Part shown: piece by piece, positions 1-6,775 of the stretch
Numbering within the stretch: position 1 is the stretch's first letter
Layout of the letters: each line of letters starts with the position of its first letter
Assembly: GCA_014872815.1 (NCBI GenBank)
Contig: WKFK01000004.1
Location: forward strand, 1-52,626
Source: Paracoccaceae bacterium
Lineage (GTDB): Bacteria > Pseudomonadota > Alphaproteobacteria > Rhodobacterales > Rhodobacteraceae
Reading direction: 5' to 3'
DNA length: 52,626 nucleotides
The notes under the pieces: generated by a model
Database searches by the model: none
The model's input: only the letters and a program-made list of their open reading frames with translations
What the model was told of the DNA's origin: nothing
Made by a program: the position numbers and the translations under genes

Positions 1-18
1 GGAGCCCAAAAACAGTGT

Positions 19-95
<77 letters not shown>

Positions 96-489
96 AAAAT
101 TCCAAACAATAAAATCAGTGTCCTCGCAAAGGGGCAAATGCCCTCTGGCGCTCAGTGGCGAGACAGGGGCTGACATCGCCAAAAAGACGGCAATAGACAC
201 TTCCACAGACAGCTTCCAAACATCCGCATTTGCGGGCAGCACAATGCAATCAATCAGACCCCGCACCGCCGACTTGGAGACAGCGTAAGAAGCCGCTTAC
301 TATAAAGTAAGAAGAACTCAAGACGGTTGCGATAGGTGTTTGTATGACAAGATTGATCGATATCGTCGCGACAACGAGGCAACGGATTTGTGGGTGGACT
401 ACCTCGGTATGGGAGCTCAAGACAGGCAGTCTTTTGTTCCCAATGCCTCTGGATGATTTGCCATAAGCTGACTGCTGTGCGCGAAACCC
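96..489. other. Intergenic stretch after tRNA-fMet
   Basis: About 390 bases without a convincing gene. An imperfect long-range stem (TGTCCTCGC at 119-127 against GCGAGACA near 158-165) encloses a GGGCA..TGCCC hairpin, which may be the processed tail of the rRNA/tRNA transcript. A second inverted repeat (GCGCGA..CCC at 479-489 with GGGTCGCGC at 96-104 of the next hundred, that is 496-504) overlaps the stop of the phosphatase gene. It lacks a U-tract, so I do not call it a terminator. The minus-strand reading frame covering 254-640 has no recognisable protein character and overlaps the real gene. Confidence 0.5.
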
Positions 490-1110
490 TCATTGGGGTC
501 GCGCGAAACCATCCGCCTGCAGAGGGAGACTCCACAGAGTCTCCTGACCAGTTTTGACATCCAAAACAACGCCCTGTGGGCGACTCAACGCCTCTATCTC
601 TTGACGGCTTAATCCGCGAATAAGCCCGCGGATCATGCACAAAGTGACGGAGTGGGAAACAAGGATCGTTGGGTGTTCAAGTTGATTGAGAAACGTCACA
701 CACCTGTCGCGCAAGCCGTCAAAACCTTCGCCGCCAGGCGCCGTCAAAAACATCCTCATGAGATCTTTTTCGTCAAACTGAGGATAAGCGCTATAGATAT
801 CTTTGAAGGTTTTGCCTTCCCAGTCTCCGGCATTGATTTCGGCAACGTTTGAATCCAGTCGGGGTAGCTTGCTGACCGCACCCAGCGCAATCCGGGCGGT
901 TTCTTGTGCTCGCCCCAAAGGGCTGCACACCGCATCAAAGGTCTCAATACCGGGGATCTTTTTCAGAATCTCTCCCTGTTGGCGGGCTTGCGCCCGCCCC
1001 AGGTCCGTGAGGGGGGAGTTTTTGCGGCCCTGAAGCCGACCCTGCCGGTTCCATTCCGTTTCGCCATGGCGCAACAGGAGCAGGCGCGGGCCGGTGTAGG
1101 TGAAGCTCAT
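490..1110 (-). CDS. Histidine phosphatase family protein (phosphoglycerate mutase-like)
   Basis: A 206-residue single-domain protein of the histidine phosphatase superfamily. The N-terminal motif LLLRHGETEWNRQGRLQG holds the catalytic RHG histidine, and the second half carries LVSHSVTLCMIRGL with the second active-site histidine. A conserved Glu lies in the NAGDWEGKTF region. Members hydrolyse or transfer phosphate on small phosphorylated metabolites; the substrate cannot be read from sequence. Its ATG overlaps the stop of the upstream ATPase gene (ATGA), so it is very probably the last gene of the ABC-importer operon. A phosphatase in that position suggests the imported compound is phosphorylated or is processed through a phosphorylated form, which is inference. 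There is no signal peptide, so it acts in the cytoplasm. Confidence 0.88.
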   Translation of the reverse strand: MSFTYTGPRLLLLRHGETEWNRQGRLQGRKNSPLTDLGRAQARQQGEILKKIPGIETFDAVCSPLGRAQETARIALGAVSKLPRLDSNVAEINAGDWEGKTFKDIYSAYPQFDEKDLMRMFLTAPGGEGFDGLRDRCVTFLNQLEHPTILVSHSVTLCMIRGLIRGLSRQEIEALSRPQGVVLDVKTGQETLWSLPLQADGFARPQ

Positions 1111-2168
1111 GAGGCGACAATTACCGCTTCGTTGGTGTTGACCTTCAGGTGTACATCACTGCCGGTATCACGCCAGTCATGGCCGACATGGTGGAACTGA
1201 TCGACAATCATTTCCGTGCCGGAGGTGCGCACGATGTAGCGTACCTGGCTACCCATGAACTCGCGATGCAAAATGGTGCCGGGCAGGGTGTCGGCTGCCG
1301 CCTGATCGACGATCTGCATGTTTTGCGGCCGAAGAACAATAGAGCCGGCCCCGGCGTGCCCTTCACTCAATGGAAGTACATCACCTGCGCTTGTGCGAAA
1401 GCGTTTGGCGCTGCCGTCTGTTTCCACCTGACCGCCAAGAATATTGGCCGTGCCCAGAAACTCCGCCACAAACAGGTTTTGCGGGGTGTCATAGAGCTCT
1501 TGTGGGGTGCCGATTTGTTGGATCACGCCTTTGTCGAGCACCGCCATCCGGTCTGCGGTGGTGTTGGCCTCTTCTTGATCGTGGGTCACAAAGATGGTGG
1601 TCAGGCCAAGTTTGCGCTGCAACGCCAGAAGCTCCCGGCGCATTTGTACTCTTAGGCTGGCGTCCAGATTGGACAACGGTTCATCCAGCAGCAGGACCTC
1701 AGGCTCCACCACCACGGTTCGGGCCAATGCGATCCGTTGTTGCTGACCGCCGGAAAGCTGGTTGGGCATGCGGTCTGCCAAATGGGACAGCCCGACAAGC
1801 TCCAGCGCGGCATCCACGCGGGGGGCAATTTCAGTGCTCGGCACTTTGCGTTCCTTGAGGCCAAAGCCAACATTGTCGCGCACCGACATATGCGGCCACA
1901 GCGCGTAGGACTGAAACACCATACCGACATTGCGCTTCCAGGGCGGCAGGTTGACCACATCACGTCCGCCAATGCGGATGCTGCCACGTGGGGTCGGACC
2001 GAAGCCCGCGATGGAACGCAGCAGGGTGGATTTACCGGAGCCGGAGGGGCCGAGAAAGGCGAAGAACTCGCCGGGCTGGATGTCGAGGTTTACCCCGGTC
2101 AGCACTTCTGTTTCACCAAAGGAAAGGTGCAGATCGTTGATTTCAATTCCGACCAATTGATTTGTCAT
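1107..2168 (-). CDS. ABC transporter ATP-binding protein (AfuC/FbpC/PotA type)
   Basis: A 353-residue ATPase of the class that powers importers of iron, polyamines and phosphorylated organics. It has Walker A GPSGSGKST near residue 40, a Q-loop in VFQSYALWPHMSV, signature LSGGQQQR, Walker B VLLLDEPLSNLDAS and the H-loop VTHDQEE. A C-terminal TOBE-like extension of about 110 residues follows. The gene sits 20 bases after the fused permease gene and overlaps the phosphatase gene by four bases, so it is in the same operon. Sequence alone would allow a ferric or polyamine call. The paralogous sensor and the context favour a phosphorylated organic substrate as in AfuABC, and that assignment is inference. 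Confidence 0.9.
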   Translation of the reverse strand: MTNQLVGIEINDLHLSFGETEVLTGVNLDIQPGEFFAFLGPSGSGKSTLLRSIAGFGPTPRGSIRIGGRDVVNLPPWKRNVGMVFQSYALWPHMSVRDNVGFGLKERKVPSTEIAPRVDAALELVGLSHLADRMPNQLSGGQQQRIALARTVVVEPEVLLLDEPLSNLDASLRVQMRRELLALQRKLGLTTIFVTHDQEEANTTADRMAVLDKGVIQQIGTPQELYDTPQNLFVAEFLGTANILGGQVETDGSAKRFRTSAGDVLPLSEGHAGAGSIVLRPQNMQIVDQAAADTLPGTILHREFMGSQVRYIVRTSGTEMIVDQFHHVGHDWRDTGSDVHLKVNTNEAVIVAS

Positions 2169-2188
2169 AGTTCTTTACTCCCGCACCT

Positions 2189-3940
2189 TTAGTGCGACTG
2201 ATCCGTGGATTTGAATTTCTTGTCGCGCTCAATCATCAGCTGCGACAGGAAGGTGCCGAGGCCGACGATGATGACCGCAACCACACCAAGGGCTGCGCCT
2301 GCGCCACGTCCGGACGGCGTTTGCATGAAGAGGTAGATGCCATAGGCCAACGGCGCGTCACTTTCCGAGCTCACCAGCATGATGGTGGCAGAGAGTTCCA
2401 CCGCGGCAGTGGCAAAGGAGGTCACAAAGCCTGCGAGAATGCCGCCCGACATCAGCGGGATGACAATCCGGCGGATGGTGGAGCTTTTGGTCGCGCCAAG
2501 GCTTTCCGCTGCTTCTTCCAGTGCCAACGACACCTGTTGTAGGGCCGCGGTACAGGCCCGCAGAGCATAGGGCAAACGCCGGATCATCAGGGCAAGCGCA
2601 ATGATCACCCACCAGCTGGCCATCGGCTTGTCCGTGAACGGGATGTCGATGGAATGGAACACGCGCAGGTAGCCAATGCCCAGCACCACACCCGGCACAG
2701 CCAGCGCGGCGGTGGCGAGGTAGTCAAGCGATTTGCGGCCCCAGATGCCAGTGCGGATCACGATATAGGCAATTGCGGTGCCAATGATCACGTCCAGCAC
2801 GGCTGCGATACCCGCATAGATCACCGTGTTGGCAATGAACTGCTTCGAGTTCTCCCACATCACGATGTAGTTCTGGATGGTAAACCCGTCCGGCAGCGGT
2901 GCAAAGCTCCAGATGGTGGCAAAGCTGAGCAGGGTCAAGCCGATGTGCGGGCTGAGCACCAGCAACAAGATCAGGCCAACCACCGCATAGGCTGCGACTT
3001 TTTCACCGGTGCGCAGGTCACGTTTCGACAGGCCACCGCCGCCTTTTTGCACGGTGGAGTAGTCTTTGCCGCGCATCACCAGGAAGGACGCCCAGAGCGA
3101 AAAGATCGAGAAAGCCACCAGGATGAAGCTGATCACATACCCCATCGGGTCGCTGATCCCGATCGAGCTGATCCGCAAAAAGGCCTGGGGCGCGAGCATG
3201 TTGTTCACGTTAAGCAGCAGCGGCGTGCCAAGATCGTCAAACACCTTAATGAAGACAAGCGCGGCACCTGCGATGTAGCCCGGCATGGCCAGCGGGAACA
3301 CAATCCGGCGGAACAGGCGCATGCCTTGGGAACCCAGGTTTTGTGCGGCCTCTTCCATCGAACGATCGATGTTGCGTAGGCTGGTGGAGAGGTTGATCAG
3401 GATAAACGGGAAGTAGTGGATCGACTGCACCAGAATGACGCCGTTCAGCCCCTCCATGAAAGGGATGTTGATGCCAAACTTCTCTTCCATCAGCAGGTTG
3501 AGCGTGCCGTTGCGGCCAAAGATCAGCTGCATCGCCACCGCGCCGACAAAGGGCGGCATGATCAGCGGGATGAAGCCCAGACTTTGGATCACCACAGACC
3601 CGGCAAAGTTAAAGCGGGTGGTGATATAGGCCAGCGGCAGAGCGATGACGGTGGCGACCACCACGGACATGGCGGAGACGTAAAATGAGTTCCAGAAGCT
3701 TTCGCGGAACAGTGAGGTGCGGAAGAAGTCCACAAAGTTCTGCAGCGTCAGGGCCCCGGTGTTGGGGTCCAGAAAGGCAACGTAGATCACCTGAAGGACG
3801 GGAATGATCAGCAGGCCGATCAGCAGGATGGCAATGATCAGCGCGGCGGCATGAAGCCCAGACACGCGCGGAAAGATCGACGCCGGAAGACGGTCAAGCA
3901 GAGACGGACCGCCGTTTGAGTGCGGCGAGGCATTCGACAT
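2189..3940 (-). CDS. ABC transporter permease, two fused MetI-type domains (AfuB/FbpB-like)
   Basis: A 583-residue membrane protein with roughly twelve hydrophobic segments arranged as two homologous permease halves (about residues 30-290 and 310-575). Each half carries the cytoplasmic EAA loop that contacts the ATPase: MEEAAQNLGSQGMRLFRRI in the first and LEEAAESLGATKSSTIRRI in the second. Such fused permeases serve ferric and AfuABC-type importers, where one polypeptide forms the whole channel. The gene lies between the binding-protein gene (107-base gap with two hairpins) and the ATPase gene. The N-terminal 35 residues are polar and proline- or serine-rich. No frameshift or truncation is visible. 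Confidence 0.92.
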   Translation of the reverse strand: MSNASPHSNGGPSLLDRLPASIFPRVSGLHAAALIIAILLIGLLIIPVLQVIYVAFLDPNTGALTLQNFVDFFRTSLFRESFWNSFYVSAMSVVVATVIALPLAYITTRFNFAGSVVIQSLGFIPLIMPPFVGAVAMQLIFGRNGTLNLLMEEKFGINIPFMEGLNGVILVQSIHYFPFILINLSTSLRNIDRSMEEAAQNLGSQGMRLFRRIVFPLAMPGYIAGAALVFIKVFDDLGTPLLLNVNNMLAPQAFLRISSIGISDPMGYVISFILVAFSIFSLWASFLVMRGKDYSTVQKGGGGLSKRDLRTGEKVAAYAVVGLILLLVLSPHIGLTLLSFATIWSFAPLPDGFTIQNYIVMWENSKQFIANTVIYAGIAAVLDVIIGTAIAYIVIRTGIWGRKSLDYLATAALAVPGVVLGIGYLRVFHSIDIPFTDKPMASWWVIIALALMIRRLPYALRACTAALQQVSLALEEAAESLGATKSSTIRRIVIPLMSGGILAGFVTSFATAAVELSATIMLVSSESDAPLAYGIYLFMQTPSGRGAGAALGVVAVIIVGLGTFLSQLMIERDKKFKSTDQSH

Positions 3941-3972
3941 GGGAAATTACCCGAGAATTTAGAGGAGAGTGG

Positions 3973-4035
3973 CTTTGGTGCCGGGGAGTGACCTGCACCA
4001 AAGCGCGGGAAACGAGGCGGCAGAGTGCCGCCTCG
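3973..4035 (-). repeat. Two intercistronic stem-loops between binding protein and permease genes
   Basis: Two perfect inverted repeats sit in the 107-base gap. CTTTGGTGC (3973-3981) pairs with GCACCAAAG (3995-4003), and CGAGGCGGC (4013-4021) pairs with GCCGCCTCG (4027-4035) around a five-base loop. Neither is followed by a U-tract on the minus strand, so they do not look like full terminators. Hairpins in this position in importer operons commonly protect the upstream binding-protein mRNA and lower downstream expression; that role is inferred here. Confidence 0.75.
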
Positions 4036-4047
4036 GGGAGGGGGCCT

Positions 4048-5373
4048 TTACAGGGCGGCGGCTTTGTCCGCCAGTTCCTTGGCTTTGCGGTAGTTTTCCA
4101 CCACCATGGCGTCCCACTGCTGTTCAACTTCAGCCTGACGCTCGCCCACGGTGTCGGTCGCTTTCTTGCGCTTCTTGGTGAAGATGCCCGCAAAATCCGC
4201 ATCCAAAGACTTGGCTTCGTCAATCGGGTTGGCATCAATCAAGGCGCGCGCTTCTGCAATCAGCGCTTTGGCCTCGGCATTGTCGCCACCGGCGTGTTTG
4301 GCTTCGGCCTGCTGCACCGCGCCAACTGCGGCCCGCAGGTCGTCCAGACGGTAGGTGATCATCACGTCAAACATAGAGTTCACCAGATTGTAACGCGCCC
4401 CGGATTTGGCCACGTCAAACTTCACCGCCGCCCCAATCGAGCCGTCCTCAAACGGGTTCGGGAAGCCCTCTGGCGCGTTTGCATAAGTTGCCGGGTTGAT
4501 CGGCAGACGCATGATCGCCGGGTCCAGCAATACTTCTTGGCCTTCCGGGGTAAGCAGGTATTCAACAAAGGTCTTTGCCGCCGCCTCGTTTGGTGCATTG
4601 TTCACCACAGCGATGTTGGCAGGCACCAATGCGGTCACATCTGGGTAGGCAAAGTCCACCGGGAAACCGGAGGCTTTGGAGCTGAAGCCAAAGAAGTCGA
4701 TCACAATACCAAGGCCGAAGTTACCTGTGTTCACCCCATCTGGCACCCCAAACGAGCGCTCGGTCACGGTGGAGAAGTTGCCAGCGATCCATTTCCATTC
4801 GGACCAGCCCTTGTCCCAGCCTTCGCCCTGTAGAACGGTTTCTACGGTCAGGTGGGTGGTGCCAGAACGGGATGGTGCGGACATGCCCACGTGGCCGTGA
4901 TAGGCGGCGTCTTTCAGGTCCGCCCAGTTCTTGGCAGGCTCCAGCTTCTTGGCCTTCAGGTAGCGCTCGTTCCACATGATGCCGTACCCAGCGGCGGCAA
5001 AGCCGTAGTATTTGCCATCGGGGTCGTTCATTGGATAGGCACCGATTTTTTCCGGGATGCCGTCAGAGTTGATCTCGACAGAGGCCAGCAGCCCGTCGCC
5101 CTTGAGCACTTCAAACGCGTCCGGCGCGGAAGCCCAGAAGATGTCCGCTGTGTTGGCGTCCGAAATCTCTTGAATGTATTTCACACCTGCGGAGGTCTTC
5201 TTGTTCAGGATCTCCAGATCAATGCCCGGGTTGGCCGCTTCAAAAGCCGCCTCAATTGGGCCGGTCATTGAGTTGGGGAACGAGGTGACCACAACCACCG
5301 TGTCCGCCGCAAAAGCTGCGGATGCAGAGCTCAGGGCCAGAGCGGCCACAGATGCGCGAAAAGTTCTTTTCAT
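4048..5373 (-). CDS. ABC transporter substrate-binding protein (AfuA/PgtC-like)
   Basis: A 441-residue secreted binding protein. Its signal peptide is MKRTFRASVAALALSSASAAFA. The start at 5373 is chosen because GGGAGG precedes it at good spacing; an upstream in-frame extension lacks both signal peptide and RBS. The mature part opens with DTVVVVTSFPNSMTGPIEAA, typical of the extracellular solute-binding family 1/6 fold. It is clearly paralogous to the second binding protein at 8777-10060: both share SRSG(T/S)TH, then a GW..GW stretch, AGN(F/L)ST(V/I)T.RSF, a DGV motif and a (G/D)IG(I/L)...IDF motif. It heads the transporter operon and delivers substrate to the permease. The last 100 residues are charged and helical, longer than ordinary ferric-binding proteins. 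The ligand is not determined. Confidence 0.9.
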   Translation of the reverse strand: MKRTFRASVAALALSSASAAFAADTVVVVTSFPNSMTGPIEAAFEAANPGIDLEILNKKTSAGVKYIQEISDANTADIFWASAPDAFEVLKGDGLLASVEINSDGIPEKIGAYPMNDPDGKYYGFAAAGYGIMWNERYLKAKKLEPAKNWADLKDAAYHGHVGMSAPSRSGTTHLTVETVLQGEGWDKGWSEWKWIAGNFSTVTERSFGVPDGVNTGNFGLGIVIDFFGFSSKASGFPVDFAYPDVTALVPANIAVVNNAPNEAAAKTFVEYLLTPEGQEVLLDPAIMRLPINPATYANAPEGFPNPFEDGSIGAAVKFDVAKSGARYNLVNSMFDVMITYRLDDLRAAVGAVQQAEAKHAGGDNAEAKALIAEARALIDANPIDEAKSLDADFAGIFTKKRKKATDTVGERQAEVEQQWDAMVVENYRKAKELADKAAAL

Positions 5374-5400
5374 TTTTTCCTCCCATGGATGGGCCAAGTT

Positions 5401-5429
5401 AGTATAGCCCAACAATGGTCAAACCCTAG
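5401..5429 (-). promoter_or_regulatory. Putative activator-dependent promoter of the transporter operon
   Basis: On the minus strand a good -10 hexamer TATACT lies at 5401-5406, 28 bases before the binding-protein start. The -35 position (5424-5429, CTAGGG) does not match consensus. The TTGACC at 5417-5422 is only ten bases away from the -10 and too close to serve. No sigma54 GG-N10-GC element is visible. A weak -35 with an upstream inverted repeat fits a sigma70 promoter that needs an activator. Confidence 0.4.
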
Positions 5430-5488
5430 TCAGCCAATCTCAAAAGGCTCAACGGATGATTTTGAAACTGTTTGGATTGTGGGTTTGG

Positions 5489-5524
5489 GTCAATTTTGAC
5501 ACGTGAAATTGTGTCAAAATTGAC
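5489..5524. promoter_or_regulatory. Perfect 14-bp inverted repeat, likely regulator-binding site
   Basis: GTCAATTTTGACAC (5489-5502) and GTGTCAAAATTGAC (5511-5524) are perfect inverted copies separated by eight bases. The site lies six bases after the response-regulator stop and about 110 bases upstream of the predicted transporter start site. That is a typical enhancer distance for NtrC-type regulators. No U-tract follows on the minus strand, so a terminator is less likely, although an RNA hairpin would form. Confidence 0.7.
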
Positions 5525-5530
5525 TGATTT

Positions 5531-6775
5531 TCAATCGATGCCGCAGTGCTTCAGACGCAGGTAAAGCCGCTTGCGCGGGATGCCGAGCAACTCTGCCGCT
5601 GCCGCCTTGCGCCCACCGCTTTGAAGCAGCGCGTTGCTGAGTAGGTCGCGCTCGTGCCGAAGCATGGCTTCGTCATAGGTTTCCGTGACTGTCGCTGAGG
5701 CGCGCTCGTCCAGTCGAACCGTCAAGCCGACCACCAGCTTCTCGGCCACATTGCGCAACTCTCGCACGTTTCCGGGCCAGGTGTATTTGCCAAGTGCATC
5801 GAGATCCGGCACTGGCAGCGCCTTTTGGGATTTGCCATGTCGGGCAGCTGCGCGTTGAATGAAGTGGTCCAGCAGGACAAACACATCCCGCCCACGTTCC
5901 TTAAGTGGCGGCATTTCAATCTGGGCCACGTTGATCCGATACAACAAATCACTGCGCAGTTTGCCCTCGGCCAGAAGGTCCTCCGGCTTCCGACTGACAG
6001 AGGCCACCACGCGCGGCGCATCGGCGCTGTCAAAAATTCGCAGTAGCTGCGCTTGCAATTGATCTGACAAGGCTTCCACGTCCTGCAAATGTAGCGTGCC
6101 GCCCGATGCCCGCGTGACCGCGCCGCCGTCTTCAAACAGCGTGCGCTCAATAGTGTCCTTTGAGACAGCAGAGCAGTTCACCACAACAAATGTGCCGCTG
6201 GCATTGGGGGACAAGTCGTGGATCGCCCGCGCAGCGGCGGTCTTGCCGGTGCCATCCTGCCCCCACAGCAGCACATCCACTTGCAACGGCGCGACCGCTT
6301 GCAGGTCACGCCGCACAAACCGCATGACTTTGGAACGCCCCACAAGCCGTTCTTCCAACGGTAGTGTATCGCGCGTCTTGTGTTGCAGGTTGGTCAGTTC
6401 CACCTGCAGGTTGCGCATTTTCAAGGCCCGCAAAACCACCTGATGCAGGTGATCCGGATGCACGGGTTTTTCCAGAAACTCAAAGGCCCCATTGCGCATC
6501 GCCTGCACGGCAACCGGCACATCCCCGTGCCCGGTGAACAGGATCACAGGCACATCCGGCGCAAGGCGTTTGACTTCTTTCTGAAAGGCCAAGCCGTCCA
6601 TCCCGGGCATGCGAATATCGCTGAGCACCACACCGAGCCACTCCGGGTCCAATGCTTCCAAGGCATCGGCTGCGCGGGCGAACCCTTTGGCGGGCAGCTG
6701 TTGTTTTTCAAAGGTATCCAGAACCGCTTCGCGCAGGTCGTCGTCGTCATCTACCAAGATTATCTGCGGCTGCAT
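5531..6775 (-). CDS. NtrC-family response regulator lacking the GAFTGA loop (PgtA/DctD-like)
   Basis: A 414-residue regulator. The receiver domain (1-120) has the acidic patch DDDDD, phospho-acceptor Asp in LSDIRMPGMD (about D53) and the conserved Lys in LEKP. The AAA+ domain (about 140-360) has Walker A WGQDGTGKT. The stretch expected to hold GAFTGA is shortened to LFEDGGAVTRASGGTLHL, and the Walker B acidic pair reads QD instead of DE. A Fis-type helix-turn-helix closes the protein (GGRKAAAAELLGIPRKRLYL). The start at 6775 follows GGGGGG by six bases; an in-frame ATG at 6781 abuts that run. The gene overlaps the kinase gene by about 29 bases. Without GAFTGA it should not activate sigma54, as known for Rhodobacter NtrC, which works with sigma70. 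It probably controls the downstream importer. Confidence 0.9.
   Translation of the reverse strand: MQPQIILVDDDDDLREAVLDTFEKQQLPAKGFARAADALEALDPEWLGVVLSDIRMPGMDGLAFQKEVKRLAPDVPVILFTGHGDVPVAVQAMRNGAFEFLEKPVHPDHLHQVVLRALKMRNLQVELTNLQHKTRDTLPLEERLVGRSKVMRFVRRDLQAVAPLQVDVLLWGQDGTGKTAAARAIHDLSPNASGTFVVVNCSAVSKDTIERTLFEDGGAVTRASGGTLHLQDVEALSDQLQAQLLRIFDSADAPRVVASVSRKPEDLLAEGKLRSDLLYRINVAQIEMPPLKERGRDVFVLLDHFIQRAAARHGKSQKALPVPDLDALGKYTWPGNVRELRNVAEKLVVGLTVRLDERASATVTETYDEAMLRHERDLLSNALLQSGGRKAAAAELLGIPRKRLYLRLKHCGID

Noticed and set aside
254..640. Minus-strand 128-residue reading frame
   Set aside because: Overlaps the histidine phosphatase in another frame, has an irregular composition and no family resemblance.
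2654..3379. Plus-strand 241-residue frame inside the permease gene
   Set aside because: Antisense shadow; the minus-strand permease has clear membrane topology and EAA loops.
4048..5373. Calling the importer a ferric iron transporter
   Set aside because: The fold and permease type are shared with ferric systems, but the co-sensor, the phosphatase and the lack of an obvious tyrosine pair make iron the weaker reading.
5374..5488. Possible sigma54 promoter before the transporter operon
   Set aside because: TGGCTGAC occurs but the required GC ten bases after GG is missing, and the regulator lacks GAFTGA.
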